From assembly GCA_039090855.1 (NCBI GenBank), contig CM076997.1:163772709-163836708 (forward strand): a DNA stretch of 64,000 nt, given 5' to 3'. Both the position numbers and the translations under genes were made by a program. The notes under the pieces are model-generated. The model worked only from the letters and a program-made list of their open reading frames with translations, had not been told where the DNA came from and did no database searches. This DNA is from Macrothele yani. Its lineage: Eukaryota; Arthropoda; Arachnida; Araneae; Macrothelidae. Below, piece by piece: positions 22,644-34,583 of the stretch (positions are counted from its first letter, which is position 1; every line of letters starts with the position of its first letter).

Positions 22644-24930
22644 AAAGCCCGGAAGTTGAGGCAAAATGCCTTAAAATGCTTTTTTTGCGCTCATATTTGA
22701 AGAAAATTCCTTTTTATGTTTTTAATGCTTTTTTTGCCTATACTCAACATATGCACTATTAAAAAATGATTTCTTCTTAAGAATGCGATAAAATCAAAGT
22801 TTTGATAACAATCTAGCATGCAGAACGTAGTGTTTCCGGGTAAACACGTAATTTTTTTTAGTTTATTCGTTTCTTTTAAAAACTCTTTTTTAGGGTTTAG
22901 GTGTACAAACCATAAGATAGGTGGCATTTTCTCTAAAACGAAATCAAAGTCGGCAGACATCTGAAAGTAAACACGAGTACAATCGGTACATTCAAAACGA
23001 GGTGCTCCAATTTAGCAGCGGTGGCAGACGCATGCGCAGAGTCTGCGATGGTCGGCATCTCATTTTATGTTTTGCTCTCCCTAGAATCCTAGATAATAGT
23101 TTCTGCGCATGGCGGAAATAGCCGAATCCAGTCAGATAACATTGTAACCAATCAAGCTAGAGTGAAAGTCAAGAATGCACGTACTCACATAAGACCTTGA
23201 ACGTAAGTGCAAAACAAGGGAGGAAGATTCTGTTAGTTCGCTACCCCTAATAAATCTCGCCTTGCGTCCAAGTGAAACAATAATGCCGAAAACTGCTTCT
23301 TCAACCAGTGCTAAATTAAGTCTGTATGTTCAAGAGCATGGAAGTGATATCTTGTCCACTGATGTAATGGTGTTGTTTTGTAAAATATGCGATACGAAAC
23401 TGAATTACGAAAAGAAATTTTTCATTTCACAACATTTGGCAACAGCTAAACATAAAGCTGCTGTTATTCGGAAGATTGGTGAAAAAAAGACATGCTTGAT
23501 TTCGTCATTCGCTTCTACTTCGAGCAAGCAGTCACAGTTTGCAAGTGATTTGTGCCATGCTTTTATAGATGCTGGAATACCTTTGTGGAAGCTGGAAAAT
23601 AATTCACTGAAGAATTTTTGGAGAAATATACAAAGAAAAATATTCCGTGCGAAGCAACTTTGCGGAAAACATACTTAGATTCCTGCTACGTCGGTATAAT
23701 GTAAGAAATACGAGAAGATGTCGGGGATAAAAATATCTGGATCAGTATCGATGAGACAACAGACGCCACGGGAAGGTATGTGGCAAATGCTGTTATAGGT
23801 GCAATGGAACCTGCTCAGCCCTCAATTATCTACTTACATCAGAACAACTTCCAAACACAAATGGTAGCACGATTTCTCAGCGTCTTGCCTCTTGATTAGC
23901 TCTTCTTTGGCCTGGCGGAATAAAGTATGAAAATGTATTATTGTTTTTAACAGACGCAGCTCCTTATATGAAAAAGGCTTCCCACAGCCTGAAAGTTCTC
24001 TTTTCAAAAATGCTTCATTTAACTTGTTTGGTTCATGCTCTCCACAGAGTAGCGGAGGAAGTAGGTGGGTTATTTCCGGATATTGATGCGTTAGTGAGTA
24101 ATGTGAAGAAAATTTTTCTTAAAGCTCCTCGTCGAGTTCACTTATTCAAAGAGATGGAAATAAATCTTGCTTTACCGCCTAAACCGATTTTGACAAGATG
24201 GGGAACATGGATTTCAGCCGCTGTATATTACGCAAATAATTTGAACAAGATTGCTGAAATTGTTAACAGTTTTCAAGAGGATGAATCCTGCGCAATACGC
24301 AATGATCAACAGATACTAGCTGAAGATTCCATTCGTAACGATTTAACTTTTATTCAAGCACACTTTTTACAGTTGCCCGATATGATTACTTTGCTGGAAA
24401 AAAGGAACGAAACGTTAGTGAATGCCTTGAAAATATTAAAAGATGTAGTTAGTACAATTAAATGTGTTCTCGGGAGAAAGGGTCAAATCGTGAGTGAAGA
24501 AATGCCAATGAGTTATTTCAGCAAATAATGACTTGGAGAAAATCAAAGTCATTGCTGAAATACTCCTAGGTGAAAGTTCAACTTCTATTGAAATGGATCC
24601 TACAACTGCCTCATGTTTCAAATACGCTCCCATTACCTCCGTAGAAGTTGAAAGATCATTTTCGCTTCTAAAACATATCCTAAGTGACAGAAGGCAGAGT
24701 TTCACGTTCGAACATTTAAAAAAACACCTAGTACTTATATGTAACCGCAAAAATAAGTAAGTGATAATTTGATAAATGATTTTGCCAATTCAGCTTAACA
24801 CCTGTGAATGATTCAGAATTTTTCGACCACTTCTACAAATGCCTATTTTTGATGCCTATTTTGACGCTTTATTTCGCTCATTTGCTTGCTTATTTTTAGC
24901 ATTTTTACTGCCTCAACTTCCGGGCATTAG
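22644..24930 (+). mobile_element. hAT element with intact ends
   Basis: The TIR GCCCGGAAGTTGAGGCA is at 22647-22663 and its exact complement at 24909-24925. An 8-bp duplication, TAATGACT, flanks the element (22636-22643 and 24931-24938), the size hAT transposases make. It is 2.29 kb and carries one transposase gene on the + strand. The subterminal region repeats ATGCTTTTTTTGC-like phrases, as hAT ends do for transposase binding. Confidence 0.85.
23283..24760 (+). pseudogene. hAT transposase with CGGBP1-like N-terminus
   Basis: Start at ATG 23283 (MPKTASSTSAK); an upstream in-frame ATG at 23262 is less like the family. The first part (to 23678) has a BED-like finger (FCKICDTKLNYE, then QHLATAKHKAA), as in CGGBP1-type proteins. 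A shifted middle shows IWISIDETTDATGRYV, with the catalytic Asp. The part 23941-24528 has FLTDAAPYMKKA, CLVHALHRVAEEV, and LTRWGTWISAAVYY, the C-terminal catalytic region. The dimerisation motif VEVERSFSLLKHILSDRR ends it at 24760. Two frameshifts and a few stops (23718, 23897, 24526) break it. It is one of the better-preserved genes here. Confidence 0.8.
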
Positions 24931-24938
24931 TAATGACT

Positions 24939-25389
24939 TTTGAACTGCTAGTCAGTGAAACAGTAAAGGAACAAGTTTTCGTCATTATTTGACACTGGCC
25001 ATTATAACTATTGTTCACTTAATTATTACCGAAGTGAAATATATGTTCAAAACGTTCGGAGTTAGCTAATAATATTAGTTAATACGAAATAAGGAATTAT
25101 ATTCGCTTAAATTACGCAGCTACAAAATGGAAAAACAGAATATGATATTTAAGCATTTATGGGGCACATACTTTTGAATGTCATTTCGGTTTCGGCCGGT
25201 GTGTGTGCGCTTTCTGTTTACGGTCTTATTTTGGATGCTAGTCAAACTTGGTTTACGAAAATATCGTTTACTCTTCCTTTTTATATTTGTCAAATTCAAT
25301 ACTTCTGTGAAGCTTCATCTTTTATTTTTTCATGTGTGCTTTGGACCATATTTCTAGCAGAGATATAAGTACATCTTTGGTATATTTCA
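24939..25389. other. A+T-rich intron DNA
   Basis: A 69-codon frame at 25159-25368 is hydrophobic but shows no family motif or splice context. Nothing else noted. Confidence 0.3.
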
Positions 25390-26045
25390 TGAACAGGAAT
25401 AATACTGGAATAATTTAATTTTATCCAGATATACATATGACACACTACATTTGAAATCTTTTTACGGACTACTTTCCAGTCTAATGAACTTCAGATTTAT
25501 TTAGCTGCTTTTTTTTTTGACAGTATGAATTTTGCAACTACATATTCGTGTTTCCAGCTTCAATATTTTCCACACAGTCACAGTGACTATATGATAATTT
25601 TTTACTTCTGTTACCTGACTGACTCCTCCCGGTAAGCTATAAAATATCTAAGTCGCATTTCAGAAAAACTACGCTGCCTGTGAAAATTTAGCAAAGTACA
25701 AAAATACGCAGCTTTGAAAACGCCGTTAATCAATTCATGTCAAACTCCATAGCACGGAGCAAAAATGTTCAGGGTAGGAATACAAACCTATACAAACTGA
25801 TTAACACATCATTAATACAGACATTTTACGTTGACTAGGAACATCAAACAGAAGGCATCGCTCTTTCCACGTTTATAAGTGAGTCACGGAAAAATCATCA
25901 TTGGCCACCACGGGAATCGAACCCAGGGTCTTCCAGTTACTCGCCGGAACAGGAGTAATACCGGAATAATTTCATGAACAGGAATAATTTACTTTTATCC
26001 AGATATATAACACGCCACATTTGAAGTTCTTTTACGGACTGTGTA
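25390..26045. repeat. direct duplication of ~90 bp flanking a family C fragment
   Basis: The stretch ATGAACAGGAATAAT ... TTTATCCAGATAT ... TTTTTACGGACT occurs at about 25390-25480 and again at 25965-26045, about 85% alike. Between them lies an inverted family C piece (25829-25948). Confidence 0.65.
25829..25948 (-). mobile_element. family C element, end fragment
   Basis: Contains the family C terminal sequence (CATCGCTCTTTCCACGTTTA, AAGTGAGTCACGG) followed by the reverse complement of box B (GGAATCGAACC) and CTTCCAGTTACTCGCCGG. It is in the opposite orientation to the fragment at 26041. Confidence 0.75.
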
Positions 26046-26171
26046 GTGGATACATATCCGGCGCGTAGCTGGAAGACCCTGGGCTGGGTTCGATTCCCCA
26101 TGGCGGCCAATGATAAATTTTCCGTGACTCACTTATAAACGTGGAAAGAGGGATGACCTCTGTATGATTAA
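26041..26171 (+). mobile_element. family C element, end fragment
   Basis: Starts in the tRNA-like head (GTAGTGGATACATATCCGG), passes GGTTCGATTCC (box B) and ends with CCGTGACTCACTTATAAACG and GTGGAAAGAGGGATGA. Together with 25829-25948 it forms an inverted pair about 90 bp apart. Confidence 0.75.
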
Positions 26172-27059
26172 TTAACATATCGCTCAAACATTCAACCAAA
26201 AATGAGGGCAAAGTTTTGCATGCAAAATGTGCAGCCTACAGCCAACATGGAATGCAACGTACTTTTCAATTAAAGCAGGCTTGACACAAGCAAGCGAGTC
26301 ATATTCTCGGAAAAATTATACAACCATTAAAAAAGCAGCAACTGCCATTGACGGATGAGACCCGTCTCGATTACTCAAGCATTGGGAGAGGGGCCAAAGA
26401 GCAACAATAATCTTCTATCGGGATACTACAAATATTCAATGGGGCTGAGGTATGGATACGGGTCTACAGCGTTAGCTTACGCTATCATTTACTGTACATC
26501 CGGTTCTTCAATATACGGATCTACAACGTCAGAAGTACGATATCATTCACTTGGATGAAATCTAACCCAATTCAAACGGTATAAGGCTTTAAGTAGGAAT
26601 CGGGAATCATATGCTGGTAATCTGTGAAAATCGCATAACGTTTAGCAAAACAGTGGACTATATCTGCCCAAATGCAAAACGTAAATCGTACACTCGTACT
26701 TCCATCATGGAAAACACTTTGTACAAGAGCGCCAGTCTAACACACGTCTGGTCTTCGATTCCAGACAGAAACGGTACTTGTTCACGAATGAGACATTGCG
26801 TTAATATTTCCAGGTCAGTATTGTGTGACCATCTGAAGAGCGCGGCCTGTGTTAGTGACCTAACGGCAAAAGTACAGCAGGACTATAGGCAAGGAGTGTG
26901 ACATCATTTAGTCTAGGATAAATTCTTAAAAGTCCGGGAGAGGAAGGAATTTGGTCATTCTCAATGAACATGTTGAGCCAGATTCCACACAACGCTGAAA
27001 ACTATGCACCGACGAGGCAAAATGCATTATAACCACCTACCTAGTCACCTATAGGACGC
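26172..27059. other. unassigned intron DNA
   Basis: Two frames (26355-26558, 26611-26901) have no recognised motif. The phrase GGATACGGGTCTACA / ATACGGATCTACAACGTCAG is partly repeated near 26455 and 26513. Confidence 0.3.
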
Positions 27060-28215
27060 ACTTTAGACCCCAAAACAGCGGCCACTCGGTGAGGCATCGA
27101 TTCGATGAGGAAGGGATAGGTATACTGGGATGTCGGGTACTATAATGTCAGCAGCCGGTCCTCCAGTTCTCGTACAGTTCGTGGTGGTGGTGATTTAGCG
27201 CTAACCCGCTTTTCGAAGTCGAACCAAAAATGTTCGATTGGGTACATGTCAGGTGAATTTGGAAGTCAGGGCATTAATAGAAAGTCCCCAGCATGTTCCT
27301 CGAGCCACTCCTTGACGATTCTGGTAGTGTAGCATGTCGCATTATCCTGTTGGTAATGACCATAACCAGCAGGGAATACAGTTGCCATGAATGGGTAAAC
27401 TTAATCCTCAAAGATGTTCAGATGCCTGACAGCTGCCATGGATTGTGCTATTGGGATAACGGGGCCAAAAGTGTCCCAAGGAAGCATCGCCCCATATAAT
27501 AACACCTCCCCCGCCGCCCTGTTTCCGCTCAACAGTGCATCCAGGTGCTGAAACCTCCATTGTTTATCGGCGTATCCGTACTTGGTCGTCTACGTGATGC
27601 ATCAAGAATCTACATTCGTCAGACCAAGCCACTTTCTTCTAATCAGCCACGATCCAATCTTGATGCCCATTTCGTGTATCGTTGGCGATGACATGCAGTG
27701 AGCATGGGGACCGGGCTGGGTCATCGGCTACGCAGACCCATGCGCAGAAGACTGCTGAGATGAACTGTGCGCTGTGACACATTGCCCTGATCCCCACTGT
27801 TGTAGGTGTGGGTGATTTGTCTCACTGTGGCCCTGTGGTCGCTGTGAAAACTGCGCTTCAGTCTCCACTCCCCTCTAGCATCAACGAGCTGCAGACGATG
27901 CATGGCTGGACGACGGTTCGTGGTTTGACCATCTGTGCACCACTTTTGATACTTACTCACTACATGGGCACGTGAACACCCACAAGCCGCGCCGTTTCCG
28001 AGATCGTAGTTCCAGGGCGCCGTGCCATCGAAATTTATCGTTTATCAAACTCCGATAAATCGGCAGATGTTCCCATTCTGACTCCGAACTCTCTACTAAC
28101 CGAAATCTGCCCCTCAGGTTGTATACATACTGCTCTGTAAACTTCACCTGCGCCATTGTTCGGTCTCCAGGCGGGCTCATTTCTCTAGGCTGGGGTTGCT
28201 CATAACGTAATGGTT
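27060..28215 (-). pseudogene. Tc1-like transposase, heavily decayed
   Basis: The N-terminal part (28215-27953) begins MAQVKFTEQYVYNLRGRFRL and is followed by VSKYQKWCTDGQTTNRRP (helix-turn-helix linker region) and RATVRQITHTYNSG with RTVHLSSLLRMGLRSR, the pattern of Tc1 N-terminal halves. Further on (27620-27060) the antisense pieces SGLV-RM-ILDASRR, NRIMRHATLPESSRSGSRNM and TCTQSNIFGSTS correspond to the catalytic core, in many shifted frames. About 1.15 kb remain, close to a whole gene. No inverted ends were matched. Confidence 0.7.
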
Positions 28216-28930
28216 CATCGTGTTTGCACTTACTACGGACAGTTTTTGCATGTATATAAAGGAATAAGGGTTGCATATATTCAACTACTGAACAATCTTT
28301 CAGTTTTAGCTTGATTGGGGTAAAAACATCATTACTTTTTGAGCTTTAAAAATCTGTCTTATACATTATGTTGCTGGCAATATGATTTCTAAAGACCATA
28401 TATGAAAAGCTCTGACTAGACCTAACAAAGTAAATGGAGAGATGCAACTTCGGAAAATCAAGACAAACACATGTAAAACGATTTTGGGTCCAAATAAATG
28501 CAATATTTCTGGTATCATTACTCAAAATAAGGTAACCTGACAACTGGCTGTATCTTTTTGTAAACTGAAGACTATATAAATCCCAACAGAAACGTTGTAC
28601 TTCGTTCGTAAAATCCGGAAATGGCCATGCATTACACATTAGGGATAATTAAAAGATCACATTGCAAAACATGATATAATCACATTAGGAAGTGCTGAGG
28701 TTTAATGAAAAATATTTGTACTTCAGTTTTTAACTGCAGCATGGAATAAAGCAAAAAACGAGAAAGATGGCACCGAATTTTCAGATGTAATGAGCACGTC
28801 TCTTGAATCTGTTCTGACCCGAATTAAATTTGTCAAAGCTATTGAAAGTCAATGCAACCGGTATAAAAACAGTAGTGCCTAACTGAAGAAAGAAGTTTTT
28901 CTGTCGGGTTTTTAATCCCCAGATATTGCT
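28216..28930. other. unassigned intron DNA
   Basis: A - strand frame at 28346-28639 has no family signature. The block 2 repeat begins at the right edge. Confidence 0.3.
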
Positions 28931-30560
28931 GTAAACAGAATCGTGGACTTACGCCCTCTGGTGGCAGACTTGTGCATTTAGAAAAATATGAAATTACATG
29001 AGAAGCATTTCCTAGTGGAGAGCATTTCCTAGCGGAAATGCTCTCCAACAAAGGAAGAACGTTTCAAACCGGACACTTAGAAGCAGAGATAGCGAGAAAT
29101 ATAAGATATGCATCTACGCCCCCTGGCTGCAAAAATATGCATCATTTGAAGAAGAAAGTATTCTGAAAAGGTGTTTCGATGTGAGCGGTATCGGTCCAGG
29201 AAAGAATTTTTTCAGTCGAGTTTTCAGGTGATCAGATTTAGCTGTAAATACATCACAATCAGAAATTAGCACTTATGCCCCCTGGTGGCGAAATCATTTT
29301 TTACCAAATACTAGAAATAATATGAAACACATTTTCTGTCAGGAGCTGTATGCGATACAGTACGAAGTTTTAAAATCGGAGTTTGAGGAGCGAAAATACG
29401 GGGTAAACGCAATTTACCTTTACGCCCTCTAGCGGAAATTCTGTACTTTACTTGAAAATTTTGAAATTACATGAGAAACATTTCGCACCGGAAATGCTAT
29501 CCAACAAACATTTTTTTTTTTCAAATAGAACATTTAGAAGTAGAGGTATTGACAAAAATATGATATACATCTACGCCCCCTGGCAGAGAAACCATGCATT
29601 ATTTAAAGAAGAAAATCTCCGGAAAAGGTTTACCGACGTGAGTAGTATCACACAACAAAATATTTTTTATCAATCGAGATTTTAGAAGCGCAGATTTTTT
29701 ACCAAACATTAGAAATTTCATGCAAAAGATTTCCCATCAGGAGCTGTATCCGATAAAGAAATAATTTCACAAATCGGAGATTTAGAAGCAGAGATCTCGG
29801 GAGAACCGCAATTGACCTTTACGCCTCCTAGTGGAAAGTCCATGAATTTCTTGAAGAATTTGAAATCATATCAAAAAAATGTCACAACCGAAACTCTATC
29901 CAATATAATGAAGGAAATTTTCAAATCGGACCATTAGAAGCAGAAATATTGAAAAAATACGATATACATATACGCCCACTGGCAAAGAAATCATGCGTTA
30001 TTTTAAGAATAAAATATTCTGAAAAGATTTATCGATGTGAGTGGAATCATTCCAGGAAATAATTTTTTCAATCAAGGATTTAAAAGCACCGATTTTGTAG
30101 CAGGTACATCAGAAGCAGAAATTAACGCTTACGCCCACTGGTGGCCAAACCATTTTTTACCAAAAATTAGAAATTATATGCAAAAGTTGTACCATCAGTT
30201 GTTGTATCGGCTGAAAAGAAACATTTTGAAATCGGAGTTTTAGAAGTAGTGATATCAAGGAAAATACGATTTACTTTTACACCCTCTCGTGGAAAATCTG
30301 TACGTAACCTGAAAAAGTGACTGCAACTAAAATACTCTTCCACATAAATGGAATCGAAAGGTCAAAGAGTTTTTTCAATCGGATGTCTGGAATAAAATGT
30401 ATTTTGACCTCGATATCATCTGAATTTACGCCCTCTAGCGGCGAAATTTAAAGTCGTGGAAAAAACGAGATAAACGATCATCATTTGAATACTTCAAGCT
30501 TCTCAATGCAAAAGGAATTTTTCAAATCGGACTAATACTTGCAGCGATATGGTGTCCACA
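28930..30560 (+). repeat. ~150-bp tandem repeat with CTCF-core-like site in each unit, block 2
   Basis: Ten copies of a TACGCCCYCTGGTGG-like motif start at 28953, 29118, 29277, 29424, 29574, 29823, 29974, 30133, 30281 and 30430: spacing 147-165 bp with one gap of 249. Around each is a common unit (ATCGGA-TTTAGAAGCAGAGATATTG upstream; GAAATTACATGAGAAACATTTC downstream). The sites at 28953 and 29277 match the CTCF core GCCMYCTRSTGG without mismatch; 29424, 29823, 30133 and 30430 have one mismatch. The repeat itself is certain; a role as CTCF-bound insulator is inference. Confidence 0.8.
29017..29046. repeat. short perfect hairpin in block 2
   Basis: GGAGAGCATTTCC and GGAAATGCTCTCC pair over 13 bp around a TAGC loop, preceded by a direct copy of AGCATTTCCTAG at about 29004. 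Confidence 0.8.
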
Positions 30561-30749
30561 GGCGGACAGACGGACGGACGGCAAACCGATAACATAAACA
30601 AAATCTTTCTTTTTTACAAAAGACGTGCCAAAAAGTAATTCCCTATTTTATGAAATAGTGAATCATAAAGGTTTTGTGTATGTGTAAAAACAACAAAAGA
30701 AAAATGTGCGTTCTTCCTTCATAGGGTTGAGTAAAACATGTACAGCATA

Positions 30750-31195
30750 AAGGCCTAAATTTACCAGTGATGGGATTCGAACCTAACCTTTTCCTTCTCT
30801 GGAGTCAGGTATTCTCTAGAGCAGGAAAATGTCTACTAAAGTTTATCGCTGCAACTTGCAGTTTTGAGATGTGTGTCATATCTGAGGTAATATCGTCACA
30901 CATATCTTCCCCTTGAGAAAGGCGGGTGTATGTAATCACAGGTTATCTGGGGTCAGCAAACTATTTATGCTTAAAAGAACTCACTATAGAAGAAAGAGCT
31001 CTAACTAATCCCAGAAGATGTGTGGAAGAAATATCACACATTTTTCTCGAACTTCACACCCAACAGTTTCATTTTACGTTCTGGCGATAATATAACGTAA
31101 AATCTCCAAATAGCCGGTGATGGGATTCGAAACCACGCCTTCCATCTTTAGAGTCGTCTATTCTACAGCTTGAACTACACCGACCATTGCTTATA
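30750..31195 (-). mobile_element. two tRNA-like SINE fragments, family D
   Basis: At about 30765-30830 and 31105-31190 the phrase TGATGGGATTCGAA recurs, the reverse complement of a box B (GGATTCGAACC at 30774 is exact; the second has one extra base). Each is followed by a CTCT/CTTTRGAGTC anticodon-arm-like stretch. I call them SINE heads and not tRNA genes because acceptor stems do not pair cleanly. Confidence 0.45.
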
Positions 31196-31939
31196 TTTGG
31201 GGCTTGGAGTTTAGTAAGAAATATGCGTGAACAGATTAGTACGTCCATCAGTAAGAATATTATTATTGATATCATTTATGGATAAGGAAAAGGTGGCGAA
31301 AGAAAAAGTCGCACGGCCTGTAGTGCTGAAAATGAAAATATGAGACAGACATTTCAAAGATATCCTCAAAAAACTTGGCTAAATTTTTCCGATCATATAA
31401 ACTTTACTATCCTTTGAATGTATATAACGTATTTTCTGTATTTAAAAATGATATAGATTGTGAAGGCTTATTCCTTCGAAGTTATGCGCACAATGAAAAT
31501 TTTGATGACGGCATTTCCACCGTATCACTGAAAAGGAAACGTTATACCAAAATATTATATTATATTTTCTTATGACGATACATTCCGTACAAGCCAATTG
31601 TCATATCGTTCGCACATATAACTAAGAACAGCCACGCTAATTTTCTGACAGACAGACATTCAGCGTATGGAGGGAAATAGTGCATAGCCGATTAGCCAGT
31701 TTACGTTTTCGCAAATATCGCAGATAAGCAAAACATGTATCTAATTACGTCATGATACCAAATCTTGCAATTTTCACGAATAGGATAACTAGAATTCAAG
31801 TGTCTATTCAAGCGCAATGAAGCAAATTTACCTTGTGCACAAAATGTTGAATTTCCCAGGCTCTAGGGGGAAATCCCGAAGTTATATTCGCAGGAGGAAT
31901 TCATTGCTCCAGCATTTTTTTACGAATTTATGTCAAGTA
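31196..31939. other. unassigned intron DNA
   Basis: No frame above 70 codons with recognisable content; no repeats noted. Confidence 0.3.
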
Positions 31940-33187
31940 TTAGGTGTACAAATAAGTTTCAAAACGTTTTTTTGTGTGACATATACTGCTAATTTACATC
32001 TCCGACATTCCCCAGCGTTGTTGTCATGTGACCGTAACTGGTCCAGAGTATAAAATGTGAAACATAAGTCTACCCAACAGTCAAACGCACTTCAACATCG
32101 GTAGTTGAAAGACGGCAAGCGATACTGCATTTATTCGACACTGCATTCTTTACGAATTTCATCAAAGAAAATTTTCTGAAAAAGCATGTGCATCAATCTG
32201 TTCTGTTTTGGGGGAGAATACTGTATCGAAAAGCACGTGTGAGTCTTGGTTTAGACGGTTTAAAGCAGGTGATTTTGATTTTAGCGATCGAGAATGTAGC
32301 GGCGCTCCGCAGAAGGTTGCACATGAGGAACTGCAAGCATTGCTGGATGAAGAGTCGTCTCAAACGCAAAAATAACTAGCTGAACAACTGGGGGTAACTC
32401 AACAAACCATTTCCAATCATTTACGCGCAATGGAAAAGATTCAGAAGGAAGGAAAATGGGTGCCACATGACCTGAGCCAGAGGAACAAGGATGAGCGTGT
32501 CATGAAATGTCCGAATCTCGTGAATAAACAACACAGAAAGTCTTTCCTGTAGAAATTCGTTACGGGTGATGAAAACTGGTATGGTGCAACAATCCCAAAC
32601 GCCAGAAACACTGGGTAGACCCCGGTGAAGCAACGACTTCGACACCGAAACGCAATATTCACTCCAAGAAAGTTCTGTTGTGCATCTGGTGGGATATGAA
32701 GGGTATTATGAACTATTGGAACAGGGTCAAACTGTTACTGCTGATATCTACAAGCAACAATTGTTGCGACTGAACTAGGAAATCTGTCGGAAACGTCCAT
32801 TCACAGGCAAAGGATTGAGTCCCGTGAAATTACTGCATAGAATCGGTCAAGGAAACGTTATTGATGCTTGGCTGGCAAGCTTTTGAGCTCCTGGCGTATA
32901 GTCCTGACATAGCCCCTTCAGACTACCATTTGTTCCGATCGATGCAACATGGTTTGTCTGCTGTATGGTTCCGGACATGTGACGAAGTACAAAAATAGGT
33001 TGACGACTTCATCGAATCACACGACAAAGTATTCTTCATGGCTGGAATCCATCAGCTGCCCGACCGATGGCGAAAGGTGATAGATAATGACGGCGCATAT
33101 TTTGGTTCGTAAAGGTATTCTTGTTTTCCCTCAAATTACATGTTGCTTTGTCTTAAAACGTTTCAAACCTTATTTGTATACTGACTT
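31940..33187 (+). mobile_element. mariner element, full-length ends
   Basis: The left end TTAGGTGTACAAATAAGT (after TA) pairs with the right end ACTTATTTGTATAC-like sequence: 33160-33187 reads AAAACGTTTCAAACCTTATTTGTATACTGAC. The arms agree over about 28 bp with several mismatches. Total length about 1,248 bp, typical of mariner (1.25-1.3 kb). Confidence 0.75.
32100..33110 (+). pseudogene. mariner transposase, broken
   Basis: The N-terminal helix-turn-helix is recognisable: ILYEFHQRKFSEKACASICS, VSKSTCESWFRRFKAGDFDF, then ELQALLDEESSQTQK and LAEQLGVTQQTISNHLRAM. The first catalytic Asp lies in FVTGDENWY (32550-32580). After frameshifts, YSPDIAPSDYHLFRSMQHGL (third Asp, about 32900) and IHQLPDRWRKVIDNDGAYF end the gene at 33110. 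At least three stops and several frameshifts make it inactive. Confidence 0.8.
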
Positions 33188-34583
33188 TTTGTTCAAGAAA
33201 CACCACAAGAATCAGATGTATCTCATATATCCATAAAGTAAATGTTGCATAGGACAAAACTGAATTAACAATTACTTGACGAACTTTCTACACCTACGGG
33301 ATACATACGGAAATTATGTAAAAATTTAAGTAGCCATTTCGGTTCCTCAATTGTCATAAATCTTTAAATCTATAAGGATTTTGTACGGAAATCTGGTATT
33401 TCTCAAATCACACGATATAAAATTACTGGCGTAGGCATCGGGCAGAAAAACACTGAGGCGAAAGAAACAATCATTCGCGTTCATTTTAAACTGCTGTAAA
33501 GCAAAAATACCTTACCCAATTGCAGTTTCTACGCTTCATGCGTAAATGAATTTTGTTATTCGAATAAATAAAGAATTTTGCTTTCGATTTTCAAGTACTT
33601 AAAAAACATACATAGCGCCGCTTTGACATAAGAGTGAAAAAAGTTTGTATCATGTATTCTAATTTGCTTTTTATTTTTATCAAACAAACACGCATTAACT
33701 ATTTTCGTCGGAAAAAGCGGCTAAAGCTAAAGTCGCTTCATAAAATGAAAATTTCCTCCTTCATGTTTTTCGTGGCGTCGCTCGTTCCATATGCACTGAC
33801 TTAAACAATTATTTTAAACTGCATTAAAGAAGTTTTGGAATGAACCAGATTTTAGTTCTCTCTGTCCATTACGAACATAATCCCTGCAAGAGTTTAATCC
33901 GTTTCATTATTTACAATGTTCTTCGCATTGATGATTCTCTTCGGAATTATGAGCTGGCAATTGTAAGATTATAAGCTGATTAAACAAAAATCTTCCTCTT
34001 CAATTATATCCGAGCTAGCAGTTCCAAAAAGATTGTTACACAAAGTTAAATCGTCGTCTCTGCAAGATTCTCTTTCGCAGCGCTTTATTGCTCAAACAAT
34101 GATCAAGAGGATATGAAAACACCGAATAATAATGTCTTGTTTGTTCAGTATATATCGAAACACGAAATAAAAAAAATGGTTAATGCTAAACAGTGAATTG
34201 GAGAAGCGATTTAACAAAGAAAAATCGTTATTTACTTCAGGCACTTTGTAAATACATGGCACGAAAAGTGTTCATCTTTTGTTTTTTTACATGCGATGAT
34301 ATTTTGTAAAATGTTTTTAAAAACATAAATGGGAAACTTCTCACGCAGGTCAGAATTAAATCACAATAGCGAAATGAAAATGTTAGACACAAATTCCAAA
34401 TATTTTGAGAACTGTTTGTAGTTGCTGATGTTCATTATATGGCATCAGATCATGAATTCACGTACAAAATAAAGATGACATTACGGCACTTGCCAGAAAT
34501 GTTTTCATAGAGTTGGATTTCATAGGGTTTGAATAAATTAGAATGCTCTAAAATTTTAACAAATTTTAAGTTATATAATCGAT
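33188..34583. other. A+T-rich intron DNA
   Basis: No frame, inverted repeat or promoter motif recognised. Confidence 0.35.
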
